This document shows, piece by piece, positions 17,539 through 25,644 of a stretch of DNA of 57,379 nt (positions are counted from its first letter, which is position 1; each line of letters begins with the position of its first letter). A program made the position numbers and the translations under genes. The notes under the pieces were generated by a model. The model saw only the letters and a list, made by a program, of their open reading frames with translations, did no database searches and was not told the origin of the DNA. Source of the stretch: Nocardia uniformis NBRC 13702. Its GTDB lineage: Bacteria; Actinomycetota; Actinomycetes; Mycobacteriales; Mycobacteriaceae. Where the stretch lies: the NCBI RefSeq assembly GCF_001613345.1, contig NZ_BDCE01000025.1, positions 1-57,379 of the forward strand, written 5' to 3'.

Positions 17539-20097
17539 ATGAGCATCGTCGCCGGTATCGATCTCGGCACCACGAACTGCTGTGTGGCCGTACCCGCCGA
17601 TGCCGATATCCCGCACCGTGACGAGCTGATAAAGCAGCGGCGGCTGCGCGAGTTCGGCAGCGCGCTCATTGTCGCCAATCCGGACCTGTCCCTCACCACA
17701 CCTTCGGCGGTATGGATCACCCCGGACGGCACCCCGCTGGTCGGCGCGCGCGCCAAACGCAAAGCGCGCCAGCCCGGTTCACCGCCCGCCATGTTCTTCA
17801 AACGCAATATGGGCACCGATCAGCCCGTGACGGCGGGACATGCCACCCTCACTCCGCTACAGGCCTCGGTGCTGCTGCTGCGCCACCTCAAGGCCAATGC
17901 CGAGCAGACCCTCGGCGCGCCCATCGACCGCGCCGTCATCACGGTCCCCGCCTACTTCGAGACCAGCGCCAAGACCCAAACCACCCAGGCGGGCGCGGAA
18001 GCCGGTTTGGAGGTCGCCGAAACCCTTATGGAGCCGGTGGCGGCCGCGCTGGCGCATATGTACGAGAACGGTCAGACCACCGATCCGGACGCCCCCGGCC
18101 GCCGCTTCCTCATCTACGACCTCGGCGGCGGCACCTTCGATACCTCCGTGGTGTCGTGGGATCCGCGGGAGGGTTTCCACAGCCGCTCCTTCGACGGCGA
18201 CCGCTACCTCGGCGGCTACGACTTCGACCAGGCCATCGTGGACTGGGTCGTCACGCAGCTGCCCGTCTACGACCTGCGCTTCCAACCCGGTGATCCCGCC
18301 GACGCCGAACGCGTCGCCCGACTGCTGGCGCTGGCCGAGTCCGCCAAACACGAACTCTCCCGCGATACCGAGACCGAGATCATCAGCGACGATCTCGAGG
18401 ACCGGACCGGGATGCCCATGAGTATCAATCTGCCGCTGTCGCGCCCGGAATTCGACGCCATGATCGCCGAACATATCCGGGGCACCATCGACCATTGCGC
18501 CGAGGCGCTGGACAAGGCCCGGGTCACGGCCGCGGAACTCGACGAAATCGTCCTGGTCGGCGGCTCCTCCCGCATCCCCCTCGTCACCGACCTGCTGCGC
18601 GAGAGGTTCGGTCTGACTCCGCGCCTGTTCCATCCGGAACTGGTGGTGGCGGTCGGCGCGGCATTGAAGGCCGCGAATCTCGCCACCCGTGGCAAGGTGC
18701 TGGAACTGGAGAACCTGCTCCCGGACGGCGAATTCGTCGATATCGCCGGGCGGGTACTGCCCGATCGCACCGAGGGCGACATTGTCGTGGAGGTCGAGTC
18801 GAGCGATGGCACCCGGCTGCGCGAACCGATTACCGACGACGGCACCTTCCTCTTCATCGAAGTGCCGCTCGGCACCGGCGAATTCACCATTCGCGTTTTC
18901 GCCGACGCGGCGGAGATCGCCGCCGAACGCCTGGGTATCCGTGCCCGATCCGGCCCCGCCGTGCCCGATCTGGCCGGGGATATCCTCGCCCACGACTTCT
19001 CGGTGGAACTGCTGGACCGGCAGCTGTGCCGAGTCGCCAAGGCGGGCACCAAGATTCCGCACCGCGTGTATCAGCGCCTGGAAACCGCCACTCGCGGTAG
19101 TACTCTCGCGGTACGGCTGTACGAGGGTTGGATTCCCATCGGCACCGTCCGGATTCGCGATCTCCCCGACCGGATGGATCCGGGTGCGACCGTCGAACTC
19201 ACCCTGGAATTCGCCGCGGGCTGGACCATTCACGCCTCGGTCCGCATCCCGCACCTGGATCGCTCCGCGACGGCCGTGATCGAGATTCCGGTGCGCGAGG
19301 TGGCCGCGTGGGAGCAGATCCGCGCGCGGGCAACCGCGGTGCGCGCCGGATGGTCGCAGATTCGCCGCGAGGTCCACCACACCGAAGCCAGTAAGGCCGC
19401 ACCCGAAATCGAGCACCGCCTCACCCAACTCGATGCCCTCGTCGCACGCACCCAGGATCAGGCCAAGGCCCACCACCTGCTACTGGAGGCCGAAACCATC
19501 CTGCAGGGCCTACTCAGCAGCCGTGGCCCCGACGACTACCTGGAACCACCGCTCACCGAATTCGAGCGGCATGTGAACGAAATCGGCGATGTCATCCTGT
19601 TGATTCAGCGCACCGATCCGGCCGGCGCGCCGCCCTACCGGTTGCGCCTCGACGAACTGGAGATCCAGGGCCGCACCGCCTACGACGCGGGCGACTTCGT
19701 GGCCTGGCCGCGCGTCAACGAGAAACTGGCGGACCTGCGCCAGGAGGTACTCCAGATTCCGTCTATTCGGGAAATCGTCATCATGCAGCAGACGCCGACG
19801 GTACTGCGCCACTGGCTGCGCGAACGCATCGATGCCACCGATACCGAGATCCGGCGCAAGCACGACGAGCTGCGGATGGACCCCCGTCTGGAGCCGGAGG
19901 ATGTATCGAAACTCCCTCGCCAGCGTGAGGATTTCCTTGCCGAGCTCGCGGTCATCGCCCTGTCCGTGGACCAGGTGGACGGCGAACGCGCTTCGGCCCC
20001 TGAGCAATTCCGCAATATCTACCACGAACGCCTCGAACCCCTGGTCCGCCGGGTAGCCAGCTGGGGCCGGGAAGCCGGAATGCGAAGGTCGCAGTAG
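17539..20097 (+). CDS. Divergent Hsp70 (DnaK-like) protein
   Basis: The 852-residue protein has a complete Hsp70 ATPase domain (about 1-378): phosphate 1 'GIDLGTTNCCVAV', phosphate 2 'YDLGGGTFDTSVV', and adenosine 'LVGGSSRIPLV'. The expected interdomain linker 'DVTPLSLG' is missing. Instead about 100 residues intervene before a region resembling the beta substrate-binding domain (about 483-580; 'KIPHRVYQRLETA', 'LYEGWIPIG'). The C-terminal 270 residues are long charged helices, larger than a DnaK lid. ATG 17539 has GGAG upstream; an in-frame ATG at 17521 is less well placed. It is 70 bases after the J-like gene. It is clearly not the housekeeping DnaK; a specialised chaperone or ATPase switch is inferred. 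Confidence 0.85.
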   Translation: MSIVAGIDLGTTNCCVAVPADADIPHRDELIKQRRLREFGSALIVANPDLSLTTPSAVWITPDGTPLVGARAKRKARQPGSPPAMFFKRNMGTDQPVTAGHATLTPLQASVLLLRHLKANAEQTLGAPIDRAVITVPAYFETSAKTQTTQAGAEAGLEVAETLMEPVAAALAHMYENGQTTDPDAPGRRFLIYDLGGGTFDTSVVSWDPREGFHSRSFDGDRYLGGYDFDQAIVDWVVTQLPVYDLRFQPGDPADAERVARLLALAESAKHELSRDTETEIISDDLEDRTGMPMSINLPLSRPEFDAMIAEHIRGTIDHCAEALDKARVTAAELDEIVLVGGSSRIPLVTDLLRERFGLTPRLFHPELVVAVGAALKAANLATRGKVLELENLLPDGEFVDIAGRVLPDRTEGDIVVEVESSDGTRLREPITDDGTFLFIEVPLGTGEFTIRVFADAAEIAAERLGIRARSGPAVPDLAGDILAHDFSVELLDRQLCRVAKAGTKIPHRVYQRLETATRGSTLAVRLYEGWIPIGTVRIRDLPDRMDPGATVELTLEFAAGWTIHASVRIPHLDRSATAVIEIPVREVAAWEQIRARATAVRAGWSQIRREVHHTEASKAAPEIEHRLTQLDALVARTQDQAKAHHLLLEAETILQGLLSSRGPDDYLEPPLTEFERHVNEIGDVILLIQRTDPAGAPPYRLRLDELEIQGRTAYDAGDFVAWPRVNEKLADLRQEVLQIPSIREIVIMQQTPTVLRHWLRERIDATDTEIRRKHDELRMDPRLEPEDVSKLPRQREDFLAELAVIALSVDQVDGERASAPEQFRNIYHERLEPLVRRVASWGREAGMRRSQ

Positions 20098-20138
20098 CAC
20101 GCTCGAGGTGCCGACCTTGCGCCGTATCTCCGTGGTTC

Positions 20139-21065
20139 TCAGCCGCGCAGGAATCGCGCGGTCTTCACCCGCGCCGCCGCGATAATGGTGATGATCATGA
20201 CCGTCATCATGTGCAGGACGGACCATTTCTCCGTCGGTGTCGGCGGAAGTCGTTCGGGCAGTCCGAGTTCCGGCGCGGCGACCACGGGCGGCGGGGGCGG
20301 TGGTTCGGGCGGGGCGGGCGGTTGCCGCGGGGCGATCGGCGCCGCGGCGGGCACCAGGGGCGATGGACCGAGTTCCAGGGGGATGCCGTAGGGCTGTTCG
20401 GGAACCGGCAGCAGGAGCAGGCAGGTGAGCAGCGCACTGCCGAGAGCGGCACTGCCGAGAGCGGCACTGCCCACCACCGCACTGCCCGCACCACTGCCGA
20501 CCGAACCCGGTCCGATGAGCAGTCCGGGCACCAGCAATCCGGAACCGGCCCCGATCAATCCCGAACCGCTGGAACCCAATCCCACCAGGGCACTGCCGGT
20601 CGCCGACCCCAACATCAATGCGGCACTGCCGATGACGGCGCTGCCGGTGCAGGCGGTGAGCACACTGCCGGGTTGGAAGCCCAGCAGCTCACCAGCGGTC
20701 CCGGCCACCGGCTCGGGCGCGGCGGGTCCGAGACCGAGCTCGGCACTGCCGGTATCGACCAGGCCGAGGTCGGCGATGCCACGAGACGCCGAACCGGTCA
20801 CGCCACCGCTGGAGCCCAGGCCCAATCCCGATGCTGCGGCAGGGCCGAGCTCCAATGCGCTTCCGGTGGAAGCACTTCCAGCGTCGGGGACACTGCCCGC
20901 GCTGCCACTGAGCACATCGAAGGGCGGCCACTCCGGCAGCGCCGGATCGGCGAGCGCCACGGCCGGTCGCCCGGCGAGTAGCGCCACCGCGAACGGCACC
21001 ACCGTCAGCGCGCCGAGTCTCCGTGCGGTCCGGTGCCTTCCGGACGCCCCACTGCCGTATGCCAT
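20139..21065 (-). CDS. Exported Gly-Ser-Ala repeat protein
   Basis: The 308-residue protein starts with a signal peptide (hydrophobic 'TVVPFAVALLAG' and a likely cut after 'AVALA'). The body is low in charge and contains about twelve GSA motifs, in places tandem ('VVGSAALGSAALGSALL'), then a Pro-rich stretch with a run of prolines. It ends with a short hydrophobic segment (MMTVMIITIIAAA) before a basic tail. At DNA level the GSA codons are repeatedly GGC-AGT-GCC, giving a 15-base tandem near 20450-20480. This suggests repeat expansion, as in PE_PGRS proteins, but there is no PE domain. It lies 25 bases after the DUF4239 gene on the same strand. Function unknown; a surface or cell-wall role is inferred. 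Confidence 0.65.
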   Translation of the reverse strand: MAYGSGASGRHRTARRLGALTVVPFAVALLAGRPAVALADPALPEWPPFDVLSGSAGSVPDAGSASTGSALELGPAAASGLGLGSSGGVTGSASRGIADLGLVDTGSAELGLGPAAPEPVAGTAGELLGFQPGSVLTACTGSAVIGSAALMLGSATGSALVGLGSSGSGLIGAGSGLLVPGLLIGPGSVGSGAGSAVVGSAALGSAALGSALLTCLLLLPVPEQPYGIPLELGPSPLVPAAAPIAPRQPPAPPEPPPPPPVVAAPELGLPERLPPTPTEKWSVLHMMTVMIITIIAAARVKTARFLRG

Positions 21066-21090
21066 CTGCCGATGCCCTCGTCCGTATTCG

Positions 21091-21864
21091 CTAGCTGTTG
21101 GATTCGAAGCGCGCCAGCGCCAGCTCGAAAGCATCCCTGGACACCACATTTCCACCCGAGAACGGCCGATCCAACTGGTAGACCGCGATAATCACGCCAC
21201 CGATCACCAGCCCGAAGAGCGCGGTCATGATCAGGCTGCGCCGGGTGACCACCACCCCGGACAGCACCGTGCCGCACATCAGCATGGCGGTGGCCAACCA
21301 CAGAGCTATATAGAGAAATGGGGGCAGGTGATACGCCGCGTCCAAGGCGCGGTCGAATCTGGCCTCCTCCACGGTGCCGAGTGCGGTGAGCGCACTGGCA
21401 CGCGCGTCGATGACCTTCGGATCGGCCGACTGCACCGCCACCAGCGCGGCACCGAGGTCGTCGAGCTTTTCCTGCGCTTCCTCGCTGAGTCGCTCGTGGT
21501 CGTCCATGAACGACCATTCCTTCGAGACCACCTCATCGGTGTAATCGCGGACCAGGTTCTGCACTGTCAGTCGCTCGGCATCCGACAGATCGCCCGCCGC
21601 CGAATACACTTCGATGAGTGCCTTCGATTCGTCGACGGTGTGCGCGTGCGCATTGTCGTACTGCTGCCAGGCAATGACAACCACGAAGGCGACCACGGCC
21701 GCGAAGAACATATTGACCAGATCGAGGACCAGACCGTGCGCGGCCTCGTCGTCGTCTTGCCGCCACGCGTCAGGACGCAAACGGTCGCCGGCGAGGAATA
21801 CCACCACCGCGATAATCGCGAACAGGATCGGCACCACGATGGGCACGATCAATTCCTTCGACAT
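21091..21864 (-). CDS. DUF4239 (bestrophin-like) membrane protein
   Basis: This 257-residue protein has four hydrophobic helices: one at the N-terminus (about 6-25), one around 45-68 ('VNMFFAAVVAFVVVIAWQQYDN'), and two near the C-terminus (about 185-232). A cytoplasmic helical region with 'TVDESKALIEVYSAAGDL' lies between. This layout and these motifs match the DUF4239 family, compared with bestrophin channels, whose function in bacteria is not established. The next gene starts 25 bases downstream and is likely co-transcribed. An LppU-like gene lies 106 bases upstream on the same strand. Confidence 0.8.
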   Translation of the reverse strand: MSKELIVPIVVPILFAIIAVVVFLAGDRLRPDAWRQDDDEAAHGLVLDLVNMFFAAVVAFVVVIAWQQYDNAHAHTVDESKALIEVYSAAGDLSDAERLTVQNLVRDYTDEVVSKEWSFMDDHERLSEEAQEKLDDLGAALVAVQSADPKVIDARASALTALGTVEEARFDRALDAAYHLPPFLYIALWLATAMLMCGTVLSGVVVTRRSLIMTALFGLVIGGVIIAVYQLDRPFSGGNVVSRDAFELALARFESNS

Positions 21865-21970
21865 GTGCGGTATTCGCGGCAGCGGTCCGTGCGGATCGTA
21901 GGAATTTCAATCCGTTATCCGACAGCGGATCCCGAGCATCCCCACATCGGCGGGCGGCCGGTTCGACGGA

Positions 21971-22606
21971 TTACGGTCCTGGATCGTCGGTACCGCGGAA
22001 ACAAACCGTCATCTGTCGTTTTTCCCAGGTAACGGCCACCGCGCCATTGTGATCGGTGGGGCATTGCGATCCGTCGAGGGTATCGAGCAATACCGCGGTC
22101 ACCATGACGACGTGTTGTCCGGGCGTCGAACAGTCGACCTTGGTCGGCTCATCCATATCGGCGGTGTCGTAGCACATTTCGGCCCGCCAATCGAAGGCCA
22201 GGCACAGATGGTAGAGGTATTTTCCGGACCGGTCCCTACGACTGGTCTCCACCTTGAAGAGCGGTCCCGTGCACGCCTCCGGACCCGTTTGCAGCACCCT
22301 GTAGTTCGCCTCGAAGGAGGTACACTCGGCGGGCTCGGGCGATTCCGTCGGATCCGGCGACAGCGCGACACAGTCCCCCGGCACCAGCAGTGTGAGCGGA
22401 TCCGGTTCGGTCTCGACGGTTGTCGCCGCGGCGCTGGTGCTCGGCGCCACGGCGGGCACCAATCCGGGCGATGCGGGTAACGCGGTACCCGCCACTGCCG
22501 CACCGCTCCCCACGACACGACCGACCAGCACGGTCACCGCCGCGATCACCACCAGCAATACGACCGCCAGCGCGATCAATAGTCGCCGTACGTCTTTCGC
22601 TTCCAT
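21971..22606 (-). CDS. LppU/SCO3897-like membrane-anchored protein
   Basis: The 211-residue protein has one N-terminal membrane segment (LLIALAVVLLVVIAAVTVLV) and a Ser/Ala/Pro linker. An extracytoplasmic Cys-rich domain follows, in which the pattern 'VPGDCVAL', 'ECTSFEANYRV', 'LCLAFDW', 'CYDT', 'VDCS' and 'VCFRG' matches the LppU-like family of mycolic-acid actinomycetes. The even number of exported Cys residues suggests disulphides. ATG 22606 is chosen so that the basic residues directly precede the helix; earlier in-frame ATGs at 22621 and 22654 would add a non-typical leader. Function unknown. Confidence 0.65.
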   Translation of the reverse strand: MEAKDVRRLLIALAVVLLVVIAAVTVLVGRVVGSGAAVAGTALPASPGLVPAVAPSTSAAATTVETEPDPLTLLVPGDCVALSPDPTESPEPAECTSFEANYRVLQTGPEACTGPLFKVETSRRDRSGKYLYHLCLAFDWRAEMCYDTADMDEPTKVDCSTPGQHVVMVTAVLLDTLDGSQCPTDHNGAVAVTWEKRQMTVCFRGTDDPGP

Positions 22607-22913
22607 CCGCCCATCCCCCATCCAGCCGCGGCGGCACCCGGACATAGACGACACCAGACCCTTTTCCGGATAAAGTTATCGCACGGCGTTCCGCGAGGCC
22701 AAAAGTCCGCCCCTGGCCGAATTTCCCTCTGAATAGTTGCCGATTGGCCGTGTACGCTGGCCCGACAGCGGAGGCTCATCGCACGTCGACCGCCCATGGC
22801 AACGTCGTCTTCGCGGCAATACGGCCGATTCGGCCACAGACAGGAGCGTCCTCGATGACGCGTCGCTCTCCCCCCGGATTCACCGCACCGGTCGAGCACC
22901 CGGCGACCGAACA
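22607..22913. other. Divergent intergenic region
   Basis: Between the LppU-like gene and the DUF5994 gene I see no coding sequence of convincing character. The first part is AT-richer (around 22660-22690). Open frames crossing it lack the codon pattern of the neighbours. Confidence 0.5.
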
Positions 22914-23261
22914 ATGACAACAATCCGATTGCCCCGCTTGCTATTACGCACGCTCGACGCCTCCAGCGGTGCCATCGACGGCGCGTGGTGGCCGCGCACG
23001 GCCTACCCGAGCGGCGAACTGCACGATCTGATCACCGTCCTCAAGCCTCGACTCGGCCGACTCGCACGCGTGGTGTTCGACTGGAAATCCGGCGAATGTA
23101 TCGACTGCGGAATCATGCACCTATACGGCGTGCACGGCGTCCGGCTGGCCCTGCTCGTCATCCCCGCGGATACCGCGCCCGAGCTCGCGACCCAGCGGAT
23201 GCGCTGGGCGACCGGGCAGCCGCTACCGGTGGACCAGGTTCCGGAACTGATACCGAGGTGA
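22914..23261 (+). CDS. DUF5994 family protein
   Basis: The 115-residue protein carries the hallmark of the actinobacterial DUF5994 family: 'RLLLRTLDASSGAIDGAWWPRT' (quoted in part), then 'ELHDLITVLKPRLGRLARVVFDW'. The remainder is short beta-rich sequence with a conserved hydrophobic 'VRLALLVIPADT'. No catalytic motif is known for the family; members cluster with stress-response and ANTAR genes in mycobacteria and Nocardia. ATG 22914 starts exactly at the conserved block; the longer upstream frame is non-coding in character. Confidence 0.8.
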   Translation: MTTIRLPRLLLRTLDASSGAIDGAWWPRTAYPSGELHDLITVLKPRLGRLARVVFDWKSGECIDCGIMHLYGVHGVRLALLVIPADTAPELATQRMRWATGQPLPVDQVPELIPR

Positions 23262-23315
23262 TCATGAGTATTGTTCCGCTACAGCGCTTTCCCACGAAAC
23301 AGCTAGTCGCCGGTA

Positions 23316-23321
23316 TATAAT
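23316..23321 (+). promoter_or_regulatory. Candidate -10 element TATAAT
   Basis: A perfect TATAAT lies in the gap before the 146-residue hypothetical gene (start 23385), an unusual sequence in this GC-rich window. No convincing TTGACA-like -35 is found 16-18 bases upstream. A CGGTAT overlapping its left edge also resembles the -10 of SigB/SigF promoters. Confidence 0.4.
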
Positions 23322-23384
23322 TTCCGAAACCCGCTCGAGACCCCGGCGGTTCGTCGAATCTACGAACCCGATAGGGGGCATTTG

Positions 23385-23825
23385 ATGCGCACCGAAGCCC
23401 ACGCCTTCGATGAGTTCGAAGCTGAAGACACATTCCTGCACTGGACCGTGATCGCGGTCGTCGTCGATTCCAATATGGTCGGACTACTACCCGCGGGACT
23501 CGCGGTCGCGGCAGACCTGGATATGGCCGCCGAGCAAGTGTGCAACCACCTTCCGGCGCATAGTCAGGCCGTGGGCTTGTGCTATCTGGTCGCCACACCG
23601 AGCACGCTCGAACAGGATCCGAGTTCCGGCCATCTGATCACCGTTCCACGATTGACGTGGGTGAATCGGGTATGGCAGGACAGGGGTGGGTGGGTACTGG
23701 GCGAATGGGTGCCCGCTCCCAGCGGACTGCGCGGATTCGATCCCGCGCGGTGCCGGTCCGACGACGCGGGCAGCCGCGCACCCGCCACGCAGGCCGCGTC
23801 GGCGTCATGCATGGAAGTGGTGTGA
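23385..23825 (+). CDS. Hypothetical protein
   Basis: A 146-residue soluble protein with no signal peptide and no family that I recognise. It begins with an acidic stretch ('EFEAEDTF'), then alternating hydrophobic strands ('HWTVIAVVVDSNMVGLLPAG') and a Trp-rich segment ('LTWVNRVWQDRGGWVLGEWVP'). The Cys-containing C-terminal tail is low complexity. Start ATG 23385; the preceding TTG is in frame but has no better ribosome site. A TATAAT sits about 60 bases upstream. It lies between a DUF5994 gene and two GAF-ANTAR genes, a setting often linked to general stress. Confidence 0.55.
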   Translation: MRTEAHAFDEFEAEDTFLHWTVIAVVVDSNMVGLLPAGLAVAADLDMAAEQVCNHLPAHSQAVGLCYLVATPSTLEQDPSSGHLITVPRLTWVNRVWQDRGGWVLGEWVPAPSGLRGFDPARCRSDDAGSRAPATQAASASCMEVV

Positions 23826-23911
23826 GCGTAGGGTCGACGGTGTGCGGCTGACCGAGCACACGGACAGGAGCGCACGATGGCCGACCTTGCGCGACCGCCC
23901 GGGGCACTCGA

Positions 23912-24790
23912 GTGAGCACCCCGAATTCCTCGACCACCCGATTCCTGGCCGCCCTGGGTGAATCCGGCGACGACCCCCGGTTCGCGGTCGATCCGGCCCG
24001 TCCGGTGCGCGGCGACCGGCTGTGCGCGGCCTGTGTCCGAACGCTGCCGGTCACCGACGCGGCCCTCACCGTGGCCATGCCGGATGGGCGGTGGGAGGTG
24101 CTGGGGGCCGCGGGTGCGACAGCCGCGTGGTTCGCCGACGCACAGGCCGCCTCCGGCGAGGGACCGGGACCCGACGCGCACGGCAGCGGTATGCCGGTGC
24201 GGGTGCGGCGCTTCACGGAGGCTCTGACCGCGGGGCGGTGGCCGCTATTGGCACAGTGGAGTCGCGTCGACCGAGTGGATTCGATCAGTTCATTTCCCTT
24301 GCGGCTGGGCGCGATTCGCGTCGGATTCCTGGACCTGTTCGGTTCGAGCGAAACCCCGCTGGACGTCACCGGCTATGTCGACGCCATGAATATCGCCGAT
24401 GTGATCACCACGCTGCTGTCGACCGCGCTCATGCCACCGGGCCGAACGGCAGGGTTGGACGACGACGTGCTGGTCGGCGGTGTGCCGCCTATCGATGGCG
24501 TGACAGCCGTCGATGGAGTGGCGGTGGACGGCGTCGCGCTGGGACCGTGGTGGGAGCAGCCGGTGTCGTCGCGAGAGATTCATCAGGCGACCGGAATGAT
24601 TGCGGTGCAATTGGATTGCACCGCGGCAGTCGCGTATTCGCGGCTGGTGGGGCATGCGTTCGCCTCCGGTCACGCACTTGCCGATATCGCCGCCGAGGTG
24701 GTGGCACGACGACTGCGGTTCCCACCCGAGCCGAACGGCGACCGCGAATCGAAGCCCGGGGCGGAGCCCGATCCCGTCGGGGGGACCTGA
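23912..24790 (+). CDS. GAF and ANTAR domain protein
   Basis: The 292-residue protein has a GAF-like sensory domain (about 30-180; 'TDAALTVAMPDGRWEVLGAAG') and a C-terminal ANTAR domain (about 225-275; 'SREIHQATGMIAVQLDCTAA' ... 'LADIAAEVVARRLRF'). ANTAR domains bind paired hairpins in nascent RNA and prevent transcription termination; GAF domains sense a ligand or dimerise. Between the two lies a short repeat 'VDGVAVDGVA'. GTG 23912 is the start. It is followed 88 bases later by a second GAF-ANTAR gene. The RNA targets cannot be seen here. Confidence 0.85.
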   Translation: MSTPNSSTTRFLAALGESGDDPRFAVDPARPVRGDRLCAACVRTLPVTDAALTVAMPDGRWEVLGAAGATAAWFADAQAASGEGPGPDAHGSGMPVRVRRFTEALTAGRWPLLAQWSRVDRVDSISSFPLRLGAIRVGFLDLFGSSETPLDVTGYVDAMNIADVITTLLSTALMPPGRTAGLDDDVLVGGVPPIDGVTAVDGVAVDGVALGPWWEQPVSSREIHQATGMIAVQLDCTAAVAYSRLVGHAFASGHALADIAAEVVARRLRFPPEPNGDRESKPGAEPDPVGGT

Positions 24791-24878
24791 CGGTGGATCG
24801 AGTGTTTCGAGTGTTTCGATCCAAGCCATCACCGGTCGCGGAGGTCATAGGATTACCAGGAGAAGGGTGCGTGTTGAA

Positions 24879-25619
24879 ATGACAAGTCGAGAGGGCGCCT
24901 TGAGCACCGCGCTGGTGCGTCTGGTCGACACCCTGGTCGCCGACTACGACCCGGTCGAACTGACCCAGGAACTGGTCGATACCAGTGTGGAACTGCTGGG
25001 GGCCGACGAGGCGGGCCTACTGCTGGCCGACGGCTACGGGACCCTACAGCTGCTCGCGTCCACCTCCGAAGAGACCCGGCTGCTGGAGTTGCTGCAGCTC
25101 CAATCGGAGTCCGGCCCCTGCCTACAGGCGTATCGCACCGGTGAGCAGGTCCTGATCGCCGATCTCGAGGTCGACACCGGACGCTGGCCGGCCTTCGCCG
25201 ACCGTGCCCATCGCAAGGGCTTCCGGGGTGTCAGCGCGCTTCCGATGCGTTTGCGGTCCGAACGCATCGGCGCGCTCAATCTGTTCAGCACCGGTCCGCG
25301 TAGCCTCAGCGCCGCGGATCTGCAGATCGCGCAGGCCCTGGCCGATATCGCCACCAGTGGGATTCTGCACGCCCGGGTGCTGGCTGATTCGCTCACCGTG
25401 AACGAACAACTGAGCATGGCGCTCAACAGCCGGGTGATTATCGAGCAGGCCAAAGGCATGCTCGCCGAGTACGCCGGTCTCGATATGGGCGCCGCCTTCG
25501 GTCGGCTACGCAGCTACGCTCGGGACAACAATCAGCGCCTCGCCGATATCGCCCAGGCGGTGGTCGACCGCCGGACCGAGATCAACCTGGTGCTGAGCGG
25601 CCGAAAACCTGAGGCATGA
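24879..25619 (+). CDS. GAF and ANTAR domain transcription antiterminator
   Basis: This 246-residue protein has a well-formed GAF domain (about 15-165; 'LGADEAGLLLADGYGTLQLLA', in part, and 'SGPCLQAYRTGE') and a C-terminal ANTAR domain (about 175-235; 'SRVIIEQAKGMLAEYAGLD' and 'RLADIAQAVVDRR'). Compared with the preceding protein, this is the more canonical form, with the Ala/Gly pattern of the ANTAR helices intact. The start is uncertain: ATG 24879 is given, but GTG 24867 is in frame. AGGAG at 24858-24862 is too close to the GTG and too far from the ATG to decide. Confidence 0.88.
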   Translation: MTSREGALSTALVRLVDTLVADYDPVELTQELVDTSVELLGADEAGLLLADGYGTLQLLASTSEETRLLELLQLQSESGPCLQAYRTGEQVLIADLEVDTGRWPAFADRAHRKGFRGVSALPMRLRSERIGALNLFSTGPRSLSAADLQIAQALADIATSGILHARVLADSLTVNEQLSMALNSRVIIEQAKGMLAEYAGLDMGAAFGRLRSYARDNNQRLADIAQAVVDRRTEINLVLSGRKPEA

Positions 25620-25644
25620 ACCGCGCTTCACGCTGAGCCGCGAT

